Positions 21,549-32,520 of a stretch of DNA of 64,000 nucleotides are shown here, piece by piece; position 1 is the first letter of the stretch; each line of letters opens with the position of its first letter. The notes under the pieces are model-generated. The model saw only the letters and a list, made by a program, of their open reading frames with translations, did not search any database and was not told the DNA's origin. This stretch comes from Sipunculus nudus (lineage: Eukaryota; Annelida; Sipuncula; Golfingiida; Sipunculidae), in the NCBI GenBank assembly GCA_026874595.1, contig CM049307.1, forward strand, positions 25,950,362 through 26,014,361, given 5' to 3'. The translations under genes were made by a program, and so were the position numbers.

Positions 21549-22791
21549 GACATATTTGGACCTGTGAGCTGTAAGACGCACTTTCATTCAAAAAGGGAAA
21601 ACACAATAAAGATAGTAGTTTAAAGACAATTTATCGATTTTGCCGCTAGCATTCATAAATTACATGTTACACGATTTTACTGATTCGTACAAACCACATA
21701 AAATCTATGTATTTTTTTCGATCATGAGCAGGTGTTTCTTATCGGAATCACACTTTCCCTTAACCAAATAATTTCTTTGCTTTGATTTGTAGATAACTGA
21801 ATACATTGACGCATGTCACCTGATGGGCTTAAAAAAAATCTGCGATTTAGATAACCCGGGGCTGCGATCGTAAATTTTTCGTCCATGAATAGCATGGTGT
21901 TTCTTTGATATGAACACTTAGACTTTCATAAAACACTCTAGCTGTACCATACAGCAAGGTTAGTGATTTTTTATTTTTTATATTTTTTGCTTCCGGTTTC
22001 ATAATCGCAACACAAATATGATATATTGTCATATTAACTTTATTTCATACACCTGCAAGGCCCATGACCAAACAAGTATCATCAACGCAGACCGTGTTTA
22101 TTAATCGTTGTCCTTTGAATTTCCTAGAACTCCAACGTTTCGTTCGTCGGAATGTCTTGTCATTTCATTCAGACTGTACACTGCATTAAGCTCATAAAGC
22201 GTCACCCTAATATGAGGTTTCGAATCAGCCGATCAGCTCTATGCCCATTCATGGAACACTGACACCATGACAACGGGTATTCTCCGGCAAAATTGTCCAC
22301 CTCAGCAAGTCCTTTGAGGTAGACACCGACCGACCTGTCACTATTTTCGGCAAACATTTAAGCAGCTTCGCCTCCAGGCTCATCAGCGAACAAGACGATT
22401 CCCTCGGACTTCATGCTAATGATAATTAGCTTTTTCCGTGGATGAACTGTTCATTTTAATCGTGAACGTGTAGCTGAAATGGTCTTACTAATAGAATCCG
22501 GGAAATATTTATCTGAGACACAAGTACTGGGCAGAATATTATTGACAGTTGGACATAAACAGAAGCAGGACAGGTTGCCTTCCCGCTCGCAGTCTAAATT
22601 AATCACTTAAAAACTGTCATCTCACTTTGAATGATTTAGCAAATTTACCTAACAATTTACTAAAATAAGCCGAATTATCCTCGAAGGATCCATCTATTTA
22701 CTAGTTCGGACGGCCCCTACTTCATTCTATGGTTATATACAACTGGAAACCAAGTTTACGGACATGTTCAGTGGCATCAACTTATCTTCAA
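21549..22791. other. Intergenic, no gene seen
   Basis: Unique-looking non-coding sequence on both strands. The longest frame is 61 codons. Confidence 0.5.
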
Positions 22792-22888
22792 GGGGGGGGG
22801 GGGGGGGGTTACTAGCAGGCGTTGGTAACTAGCGTTACTAGGGGGCTGGGTTATCCAAATTGGGACCTTTTTTATAACAAACACACAA

Positions 22889-22925
<37 letters not shown>
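22792..22925. repeat. Poly-G tract and (CA)n/(TA)n microsatellite
   Basis: A 17-base G run at 22792-22808, then a (CA)n run grading into (TA)n at 22879-22925. Confidence 0.95.
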
Positions 22926-23130
22926 CATATGCACCTTTTATTGAATTGTTGGGCATATTTAAAAAAAAAATTACAATTTGTTGTACAGTTTTAAAAAGTT
23001 AGTACAATTAGAGTAAATGGTTATTCTAAACCAGTATAAGATATATAACATTCCATAGTAAACCAAAGTCTATAATTCTAATTACTAATATACTTCATTT
23101 AAAATATATAGATATCATTCTCTGAATATC

Positions 23131-23189
23131 AGGGGGGATGATTACATTGACCATCCCCCCTTCCTAAAAAGTAGGGGTATAAATACCCC
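23131..23189. repeat. Two adjacent GC-rich hairpins
   Basis: AGGGGGGATG (23131-23140) pairs perfectly with CATCCCCCCT (23152-23161) around an 11-nt loop. Thirteen bases later GGGGTAT (23174-23180) pairs with ATACCCC (23183-23189) around AA. Both stems are perfect in an otherwise AT-rich neighbourhood. Confidence 0.8.
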
Positions 23190-23257
23190 CAACCCCCTAT
23201 ATTGACGCCCCTGGACACGTTATAAACGTTATATATAGCATTGTTAGTCTGTAGTTC

Positions 23258-23347
23258 AAGTGAAGGTAACGCCTTTTAGATAGACTGGTAAATAATAAAT
23301 AACTTGATAGGTTAGTCTGTCTAAAAGCTGTCACTGTTACTCTTTAC

Positions 23348-23349
<2 letters not shown>
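23258..23349. repeat. Imperfect inverted repeat (long hairpin)
   Basis: Left arm 23258-23290 and right arm 23311-23349 pair in two blocks (AAGTGAAGGTAAC with its partner, and CTTTTAGATAGACT with AGTCTGTCTAAAAG), with a 6-7 nt bulge and about a 20-nt AT-rich loop. It could be a tiny foldback element or a structured RNA. Confidence 0.65.

Positions 23350-23350
<1 letters not shown>

Positions 23351-23402
<52 letters not shown>
23351..23402. repeat. (AT)n microsatellite
   Basis: About 52 bp of AT dinucleotide adjoining the hairpin. Confidence 0.97.
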
Positions 23403-23408
<6 letters not shown>

Positions 23409-25220
23409 TGACCTGTTTGGATTAAATACACAGATACCCTTCAGAATCTGCTATTTTCTTCGATCTCTCTTGAACAAATACTCGATACAATATTTTATGC
23501 AGTGTCCCTACTTTATTTTCATAACAACAGTCAGGTTTTCTCTGCTGTGGCCCTCTGGCCTTTTATAGAATTTAAACAGTTCTGTTGAAACGATAATCCT
23601 TTTGGCAAAGGAGTGCACTATCCCGACATAAAACATAGCTCAAAGGCATGGCTCAGAAGGATTTAGTGATCGATACCGCCAAGTTCGGCGTAATCCAGTA
23701 ACAATTTAAGAATAAGTAGCGTAGCACAAGTCTTGCGATGTATCACTGTCTGCCACTTGGAATTATAGGATACGCCGTCCTTGACCAGAAAAAAAAAATT
23801 AGAATTTGGCTGGTCGTAGACCCGCAGACTGCGGTTCATAACAAAAAAAAATTCGCAGTAATACTATGTCTGTGTTTTATCATTCCGAATTACTGTGGCA
23901 ATGAAGAAAGAGTTGTTTTTTCCCTCAATAGAAACGAAAACATGGAACACTACGGAAAGCTTTTATCATTCTAAATGTAAGTTACTGATTCTACATCTTT
24001 TTTCTTTGTCATACTGCATTGTTTCATTAGAGTTAATGTACAGGATAAAATAATATTGATGAACGGAAAAAGGGATGAATATGAAAAGAATATTTATATA
24101 AAATAAGCCCAGAAGGAAGCTTAGGTTAGTTTAAATTAATAGAGATTTTAAACGAATACTGGTTTGTTCGATTTTTATGTTTTATGGTATGCGTACCTTT
24201 TTTGTTATAGTTTTTTTTTCTTTTTTTGGTGTTTGAATACATTTTTATATGTGTATTTTTATGTTTCACTGTATATTTTATGCCAATGGAAGGGAACTGT
24301 ATATTACGTAAGTAATAACAATATTTGAAAAACTGAAAATTTATTATTAAATTGCTGTAATCATGCTGATCAAAATTATTTGGTATTTCAGCAGGATGAT
24401 TTATTAAGGCTAAGATATTTTATGTTTATTATTATTTTTTAAAAATGTTGTTTTGTGATTTTTAAATAATGTAGTTGAGGTAACCGCCTTAGTTATATAA
24501 TGCACCTTATCGCTCCTTGCCTTCACCGTTCATATCTGGTTACTGCCCATGTGTAATGAGCGCCCTAGGGCAAGCCCGACACTAAAGAGCAAGACTATCC
24601 GCTTATATTTGCTCATTTTCGGTGAAGCAAGATTAGCGAAAGATGTTCCACGGTCCATTCATAATTTGAAAGTTATGTCATGTTGGATGAAAACTTGGAA
24701 ATAGCTGTAAGAGGCTAAATTTATTTAAAGACATTTTCAAGGAACCTTTTGAAAAAATCCTTCCAGGTGGATCTGCATTGATATCCAAAGATTATATTCA
24801 ATATACCTTCAAATAATATGGCATATAAGAGGAAAGCGAAGTGTGTCCGAAGAATACAAATATTAAAAGATTGAACGAGTTATATTTAAACTTTCTTATG
24901 ATATTTCTAAGTATTTAAAATGATTGCTTCGGTGTCGAAATTAGAAAACCATTTTTTTGCCGCGTTAAACAAAAGTAACGAAAGGGGTATGTTACTTATA
25001 ATTACATCTCCCATTGTGCATAAACTAACGCCATTTTGGTCCTCTTTTAACAGCGAGTGCCTTTACATCGTGTATGGAGGGCCGCACTATATTTAAGGCT
25101 CGCTGAGGATGAAAACATTTTTACCTCATGACCTACAGGTACACAGTCCCTTTAAATAAACCGGACCAATCGTTAGTTATGTTTGCAATGTGCAATGTGT
25201 GAGAAAAATTGCATTTAAAC
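23403..25220. other. Intergenic, no gene seen
   Basis: Very AT-rich with T-runs and many stops. Nothing recognised. Confidence 0.5.
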
Positions 25221-26163
25221 CTTAAGGCTCAGTCCCTCTGGGGATTTAAGGTTTGGCGATGTTCAGCGACAAATAAAAGTGTAGTGATGGCTTGCGATTG
25301 GTGCCAATGAATTGAGCAGAAACTGGAGCAGTCTCAATACAAATGTCCCTTGTGATTCATCGGTGATACTCAAATTAATATGCGAAAATTCGATGATACT
25401 TCGGCTATGGTCGCCGAGGACCCTGATTAATCGCCAGACCATGGTAAGGAATGTTCAGCAGTGTTCAGTAATGAGTCGGCGAATGTTAGGAGATGTTCGG
25501 CGAATGTTCGCCTATGTTCTGAAACATCAGCGAAGCATCCCCGTACCTTTGCAGGTTCATCGGCGAGTATTGTCGAACAATCGACGATGCATCGGAGATG
25601 GATTCTAGGGTTAATATCTATGCGGATTTGACAGGGGACTTCATAGCTCTCTTTCGAGGTGGCATCGTCGCTGTCTATCGCGTGACTGATCGGCGATTCA
25701 AATCACAATGTATTTATACTGCAAGCGAACGCCCAGTTGAGTCAATCAGCGCGAAGCAAAATTGCATTTTTAAAATGTCGGTGATCGTTCGCCGAAACTT
25801 TGCTGATGACTCAGCTAGCTTCAGGCGTGTAATCGCCGACACAACGCAGATGCTTTCCGACCAAAACAATGTCGCAGATGCTTTGCAGGGGGACCGAGGA
25901 TTATTCGCCTTACCTTTGGAGAGGTTCGGAGATGTATCGCCGCTGTTTTCTTGCTACAAAATATCGCCACCAAATTTCAATGCAAGCATTAAAAATTTTC
26001 GCGATGTTTCGGAGCTGTCGAGAAGTCTTGCGAACGCTTGCGATGGCTTTTAATTGGTGCCGAAGTTCGTCAATGTTACGGCGAAGTCATCGGCGATGGC
26101 TAGCATTTTCCATCGCAAACGCGTCGCAAACCAGCGCAATCACCAGTGGGACTGGGGCTTTAA
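25221..26163. mobile_element. Foldback/MITE-like element rich in GGCGATG/CATCGCC words
   Basis: The left end (about 25223-25245, TAAGGCTCAGTCCCTCTGGG) and the reverse complement of the right end (26162-26139, TAAAGCCCCAGTCCCACTGG) form terminal inverted repeats of about 23 bp with several mismatches. The interior repeats words such as GGCGATG, TCGGCGAATG, TTCGCCGA and GCATCGGCGA on both strands. Overlapping plus-strand frames of up to 151 codons arise from this stop-poor composition and carry no recognisable domain. It encodes no transposase and is inferred to be non-autonomous. Confidence 0.65.
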
Positions 26164-26224
26164 AAATATTGGTAAATTTCCATGCATATATTTGTTAAAT
26201 TTCTGACCGCATGAACACAAGCAT

Positions 26225-26640
26225 GTCTCGGAAGGGTTACTGGACGATCGCCAACTACTACGCAACACAGCAACTGACCGATGTCACGACTCGAGCGTGA
26301 CTTGTGACTCGACTAAAGTTCAGGCTTCCCAGCATACTGAGCCGTCGTACGTCAACTCCTAAGACCATGCGATCAGTCGCACAACAGTTATTTGTGACGT
26401 CAGACCAATCGCTCCCAATCGTGCAACCCTCACATGTGAATGCAAGACCCCTAAGCGTATGCCACTTAATTGTTCAACGGTTGCTTCTCGTTGCTCTGGT
26501 TGTAAGACAGCTGTTGCAATTGTGACAGCATTTTCGACATTCGGTGCGATCTATGACGATAGACCCTTGCTGCAGCCTATCGTGCGACTAAAATGTCGCA
26601 AGCGATCGTTCCCTATTTATGAAAGGGGCTTAAAATGCTG
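26225..26640. repeat. Second GATCGC-rich segment, possible related foldback element
   Basis: AGGG...GACGATCGCC near 26236-26252 is mirrored by GCGATCGTTCCCT near 26602-26615. The interior again carries CGATC, GTCGCA and similar words. The ends are less certain than those of the neighbouring element. Confidence 0.4.
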
Positions 26641-28425
26641 TTATACGTAATCGTCAGTGCCCTTTAAGTCTTTTGCTTCTTTCTGTAGTTTTAAGTCTAA
26701 CACACCCGGATTGGAAAATACAACGTGATAAGAATATGCAAGAATATTGAACATTAATATACATGTATATGTAAAACATGGATGACGGAATGGTATTTAT
26801 GAGTGTACGCGTGTGTCAGTAGAAAAATGTGGCAGAAGTCTTGGCCCTTTTTTTTACCTAGCGCTTAAAAGCTTTTTATGAAGTATATCAGTTACTGGCG
26901 CCAAATTAGCCCTGGACGCCATTAAACGTCATCTCCTGGGCGTGCTTTTATATACGGTGGCGTGTAAAGCTATTCTGATCTGCCTGTTCCATATACATCA
27001 CGGGCTATTTGTGGTGACTTACCATCTTGACCGGGGATTATCCGCCGTGGGTGTCTGATGTACAAAACTCACGTGTTTTATCGCACATACACCCTTTGGT
27101 TCAGGAAATTTATTTGACTAAACTCCTACGAGATCATATAAATAAAAATAAGCACATTTAAAAGTAGGCCTAGTCTTAACTAATAATATTAATTATAAGT
27201 TACATTTGAACCAATTGAGAAAAGTGAAGAATATTACCTGATTTTTAATCCAGATACGCCCAAACTATAAAAAATTAGTTTTAAGTCGAAAATTAATTGA
27301 TTTTTAGCGATAACTCATATCAAAGCTTTAAATCATATAGTGGTCACTGGTATGAGTTTGTAAAATCTGAGGATGACTGAATGTTCGCTCGGTTAAATCC
27401 TTGTGACTTCAACTTATCCTTTGTTTCGCGAGGATTTTTGCGATCTTGATCGTACAAACACCCCCACAGAGTATATGTATTATTTGACATGTGCGCATAA
27501 ACTTACCCAATGATCAAATGATCTTTAGTTAACGCAAACATTAAATTTGTGTTATGATTTATGATATCAACCATTTGTCTTTGAAGCTAAATGCAGACAT
27601 GGATAACATATGCCAATATTACGAATTTGAAAACCTCGCTTACTTATCCTCGCTAATCTGAAGCTTTTCATGAGATATATCTAACAATAATTAACAGATT
27701 TTTAACCAAATTTCTTTAAAATACACCCTGTTTTTTGTCTCATGGTCTGGAGTGGACATTAAGTTCTGGTATAGATATTATTTTACGGAGGTAAAAAGGT
27801 AAAAATAATTCTCATGAAAGTAATATGCTTCAAGGGTTGCAGAATTTGTAAAAAAAAAAAAGCAGTGGTATAGGTATGGAGGCCAAAAAAAATAAGATTC
27901 CACAACCATACGTATGATAGACACGAGGCAGAAGACGGAAATAGGAAAGAAACTTAAGAAAAAAAATTGTGCCTGATTAAGCTGTGGGAAGTGAAGGAAT
28001 ATTAAAGCGTGCCTGTCCACTTTAGGTTTAGATTTTGGTAATGTTACCTGTATAATGAGCGGACTCGACAGCCGATATCTTTAAAAAGAATAAGGCTGCA
28101 TCCAAATAAGCCAACTTTTTAAACAGACAGTTTTTAAGTCACTTTGCAAAGGAAATCCTTCCACAACTGTTGTATGTGCATTTATGAATATATGCGTTTG
28201 GTAACACTTAAAATGCTTACTACCAGCTTTTCAAAAACCATCGATATATCCCGACAAAGTAGCTGAGCGAGTCCCATTTTTGTATTATCCTACTTCGCCC
28301 AATGTCTTCGTTCACACTGTTCATGCTGTGTCCCAGTGTGTGGAGAGAGGAAAAAGTAGACAATATAATTAAGGATGTCTATTCAAACGTGTCATCATTC
28401 GTCATGTAAAGCATGTTCTTCATTA
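26641..28425. other. Intergenic, no gene seen
   Basis: AT-rich non-coding sequence. An 80-codon minus frame at 27778-28020 is of low complexity and not convincing. Confidence 0.5.
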
Positions 28426-28457
28426 TTGTCTCCGCCAGAAGGTTATGCGTTTATCCT

Positions 28458-28488
<31 letters not shown>

Positions 28489-28795
28489 ATGGTTGTCTGC
28501 TCACAACATAACTCAACTCACACAATCATGAACGGAATTTCGTGAAATTTTCAAGGCATCTCGAAAATGGACCACGGAAGAAATAATCAGACTTTGGTGT
28601 GGATCTGGCACATCATCTAATTTCAGGAACGTCATCAAGGAATATTCACAAATGTACAGTCACTTATGCACGAATGAACCAGGGAATATTGGCCGAATAA
28701 CTGAATGCAAACACGTTTATGGGAGATGTGCATTCTTTAGAATGAAGATTTCTATTAATCTGTGTCAGTTCTTTTGTAAATAATATTTAATGTGT
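28426..28795 (+). repeat. Dispersed repeat copy A with (GT)n
   Basis: Starts GCCAGAAGGTTATGCGTTT, contains (GT)n at 28461-28488, then CACAACATAACTCA and a GGACCACGGAAGAAATAATC block. From GGATCTGGCAC to TGTGTCAGTTCTTTTGTA it matches 31771-32012 in the same orientation. From memory, a GGTTATG...GTTTGT...AACATAACTC layout is widespread in animal genomes; family name unknown. Confidence 0.65.
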
Positions 28796-31770
28796 AGACT
28801 GCTCAGACTGTGTTTCTCACTCGTTATATATGCGGAATAGAATTAATAGAGAGCGATATTAAAAGTTTAAGCACTGTTGTATTAGACAACCATCTTCCAC
28901 TAGGGCTCGATATAAACACTAGTCTTTACGCTTAAGCCCAAACAACATCTGAATCACCCATAAAACGAAAACCTACACATTTGCTGTCAGTAAAATTTAC
29001 GTGACAATCTTGTCAAAGGTTGTTATCTAACAATTGATCAGCCGTATGAAATCAAGCCTTATGAAAGTTGTGTTCTGACGTCATTTAACAGAATAGGTGC
29101 ACTTTTGTTTCAAATCATGTGGATAAAAAATCTGATTAAGTTGAAAGCGGAGTAAGCAACCAAATAAAATGAAAGAACCTGTCTATCAACGTCAAGCCTT
29201 TTATCAGAGGAATAAAAGTCATCTATATCATTGAATAATCACAGCTATCTATAAGAATTAAAAATAAATGTTTCATCTTCTAGTGGTTTATTTCTTTTGC
29301 ATCATCATATCGAACCAAAAGACTTCAAAGGCAAATGACGAATATGGATATGAAAGAAGTGGGGTAATAATGAACGTCGTTACAACGACAACGACAGCAT
29401 CAAAGATTGATTAAGTTTCAATTGTAGCAATCGGCTTTGATTGTGCATGCACGCTTAAAAAAGCGACTCCGGCTGTCTCAGAGGCGTCTAATTATTCCGG
29501 GTTCCCCTGAAAGCTGCCGGATGCGCCGTAACCACTGAGACGGACTGCACCATCATATGTAAGACCGTTAATAATGAGAACAAAGACAGCTGTCTCATCC
29601 TACAAGATTAATCAATTGAATGTAGACCCAGGCTTATTTTGTCTGTACGTAATGGAAACCTCAGTGTTTAGTAACCAATTTAAATACACTGACGTCAGCT
29701 TCTTCGAGATTAAGGTTTGTGCTAATTAAGTTGATACCCCCGTCGTCACCTAATTACTTTCTTGGCAGAGTTATTCAGGGTCGGTTCCATGCTTCATTGC
29801 TGCGGTGTTTACGTACGGTTTTAATGAAGCAGGAACTGTTGATTTTAAAAGGACAATATCCAAACTTCTGAATTCTGATGATTTAACCAATGTTGCATAA
29901 AAGAGTGTACATCATGGTGATTTTACAGGCCAGGGGGTTTTTAGTAATAGACTTTCTTATTGTAGATAACCGTCGGAATCATATATAGTCGACATAAGAT
30001 ATACGGGGCAGACACTTTAATGGCATTCCTGAGGTTCCTGCATTATTTATTTAACGTGAATTTCCCGATACTCTGCTTAGACAGTAATGCCTGCGATGAA
30101 AAATTTAGAAACTGAGAAATTTAAACCTGGGGGGGGGGCTTATATTTGGATGGTTGCTGATCGCTATTATTAAAACTAAGTTCTTAAAATTGTATATATA
30201 TATAATCTGGGTCCGCCACTGGCCTGTACATTTGTCATTGACGTTTATCAAGCCTTGGAATCAGGAACGTTTACTTGATAAATGTTAACACTCATTTAAT
30301 GGACAATGGACGATTAATTTAAAGGCATGGCCTCTTAAATTAGGACCGCTCCTCTACTTCTTGTTGTAAGAGTATCAGTAGGGTTATCCATTTAAAGCTA
30401 AAGTCCTACCGTCAGAAAATATATTCCCTCACATTTTTTTGGTCACAAATTTCTAGTATTTTTTTACACGCATCAGTTTTGTACCACACAGCAGTAGTGA
30501 CCTTGAATTTCTTGAAGTTTGTACCACACACCAGTTTTGAAATGAAATATAGTTGATATAATCAGCTTTATTTTTAATTTTAAGTAAAATTTGAATGATT
30601 TACTGAGATACGGATCTGGTTTGTGAAAATGTTTCAAAAACACTTACTTTTTATGTCTTTTCCCTCATTCATCTTTGCAACAGTTGCTATGGTAATTTAT
30701 GGTAATTTATGGTAATTTAATTCTAAACTACTCGTATTCTGTAGATGCACCTTTTTGTTTTGTTTAGTTTTAAAGTTTTGTTATAAAATCTTCTATTTTT
30801 TATTGTGTGCCTCTATCGTTATAAAATTTGAATAAACACTGAAGGTGGTCTCATGTAAATTACTAAATAACATGCATATGATATAATTAAAATGAGGCAT
30901 ATAGTGTTTTGATATGCCCTTAGAAAAAGGGTAAATGATTCTAATCAATTTCAATTATCCTTTTTTATGATATATAGGATGGGTCAATTACCTTTACATA
31001 GTTCCACATGTTACTGAATGAACAGGAGGATAACGGCGTAAGAATAATTTTATATAATTATTAATTTTCCAGGAATTCAGGTTTTATATGCACTGGTCTA
31101 GGAAAAAAAGGAACTAAATCATCGTTATATATCTGTAGATAAGATATAATATAACTTTCTGAGGTTCATCCAGATTTCACTATTTTACCTTGCAGTCATT
31201 GAGAAAGATCGGACAGAGAACGGCTAGTGTATCAGTCCAAAGGCGTATAATTAAATAACTAGATTTACCCATTAAGCAGCCTAATAAAGCGGAAGCTGGT
31301 ACAGCTATCCAGTAAACAAACACTCTCGCTGTCCGAATAATGGTTCACAGATAAATATAATTTTCACACTTCCGTTCAGCAAAAAATTGACTTTGGCAGG
31401 TTCCTTAAGACGGCTAGACGGAAAATTAACTGGGCTATCTGACCTAATCGATCGGCAAGAAAAGAAAAATGCCGCGGCTTGAGGTGGTGACTGTGGTTTT
31501 GCTGAAGAAACGAGATTTATCAGTTCAAATCGAAATTTACGACAAAGGAAAACAAGCGTGAAAAACATAAAATTTACACCAAGATAAATGAGACTTGGTC
31601 TTGTGTATTTCGGGTATTTAGACTCGGGATTCAAATGTTCCGTTAATACTGATAAATATTCCACGATATATGCTATTAAATACGGATTCGTAGTAAATAT
31701 CAAGACACAGGATGTTTTTAGTTCGATAACACAAGTCAACATAAACACCGATGAGCTTTTGATGTGTGTT
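28796..31770. other. Intergenic, possible regulatory stretch at 29.3-29.8 kb
   Basis: No gene. 29440-29760 is less AT-biased and holds TAATCAATTGAA, the 12-bp palindrome AGACAGCTGTCT (29584-29595) and TGACGTCA at about 29692. It could be conserved non-coding sequence. A 9-base G run lies at about 30130-30138, and a three-fold ATGGTAATTT tandem at about 30688-30719. Confidence 0.4.
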
Positions 31771-32012
31771 TGTTCACAATATAACTCACGACAATTTTTG
31801 TGTGGATCCGGCACTTCATCCGAATGCAAGAACGTCATCAAAGAATATTCACAAATGTACAGTCACTTATGGAGGAATGCTGGAATATGGGCGGAACAAG
31901 TACAAGAAAAAACACGGTTTAGGGAGTATCGCGGAAGCATGCATTCCTTAGAATGTAGATTCCTAGTATCCTGTGTCAGTTCTTTTGTACATAATATTTT
32001 AATATTGTATGT
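31771..32012 (+). repeat. Dispersed repeat copy B
   Basis: Truncated copy of the repeat at 28426-28795. It shares GGATC(T/C)GGCAC, AACGTCATCAA and GAATATTCACAAATGTACAG, and ends CTGTGTCAGTTCTTTTGTA. A 178-codon minus frame (31305-31841) and a 155-codon plus frame (31588-32055) overlap it without recognisable domains. Confidence 0.7.
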
Positions 32013-32142
32013 GTATACTAAACCTATATGCTTACCCATTGTTTGCCATTCGTAATATATTGGATAACGAATTAACTGAAAATCATGTTTAAAAACCGAT
32101 GGGCTTTTGATTAGCAGCATAGCTTAATACATATTTCTTTAG

Positions 32143-32153
32143 CCCCCCCCCCC
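32143..32153. repeat. Poly-C tract at the edge of an element
   Basis: An 11-base C run immediately left of the GCGAGGGAA-motif element. Confidence 0.9.
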
Positions 32154-32154
32154 G

Positions 32155-32520
32155 GTAACAAAGACACGAAGCCCCTGAAGGGACATGTGCTATATTTAAT
32201 TTGGTTAAATATCGCGTTCTCTCGCGATCATTTCGCTCTCCCTCGCGATCTTCATATGTAACCTTCTCGTTGAAATAAAAGGTCTATTCATATTTGGAGG
32301 GAACGCGAAAGATCGAGAGGGATTCGACGAATCGCCAGGGAATAGCCCTACTACCTAAGTGAGATGATGAAATATGAAAATTGCAAGGAAACGCGATAAG
32401 ATCGCGAGGGAACCCGAAATGATCACGAGGGAACGTACGAGATAAAATCCCAAGTAAACGCAGAAAGATCGCGAGGGAACGCGAAAAGTTCGCGAGTGAA
32501 CGTGATATTTACCCTAAAAA
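32155..32520. mobile_element. GCGAGGGAACGCGA-motif short element, copy 2
   Basis: The left end GAAGCCCCTGAAGGG...TAAATATCGCGTTC is the reverse complement of the right end of copy 1 (12422-12478). The right end GAACGTGATATTTACCC...AGCACC at about 32495-32531 matches the same sequence in direct orientation but lacks the CCCTTCAGGGGC tip. Between them lie many CGCGAGGGAACGCGAAA-type motifs, first inverted and then direct, giving a foldback layout. It is non-coding. Confidence 0.75.

Noticed and set aside
25312-26198. Chain of overlapping plus frames of 98-151 codons
   Set aside because: They come from the stop-poor GGCGATG repeat composition of a foldback element and lack any domain.
29475-29541. 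Hairpin GTCTCAG...CTGAGAC as a miRNA precursor
   Set aside because: Only a 7-bp perfect stem with a 53-nt loop; too weak.
31305-32120. 178-codon minus and 155-codon plus frames
   Set aside because: They overlap each other and a dispersed repeat; neither is conserved in the other copy at 28.5 kb.
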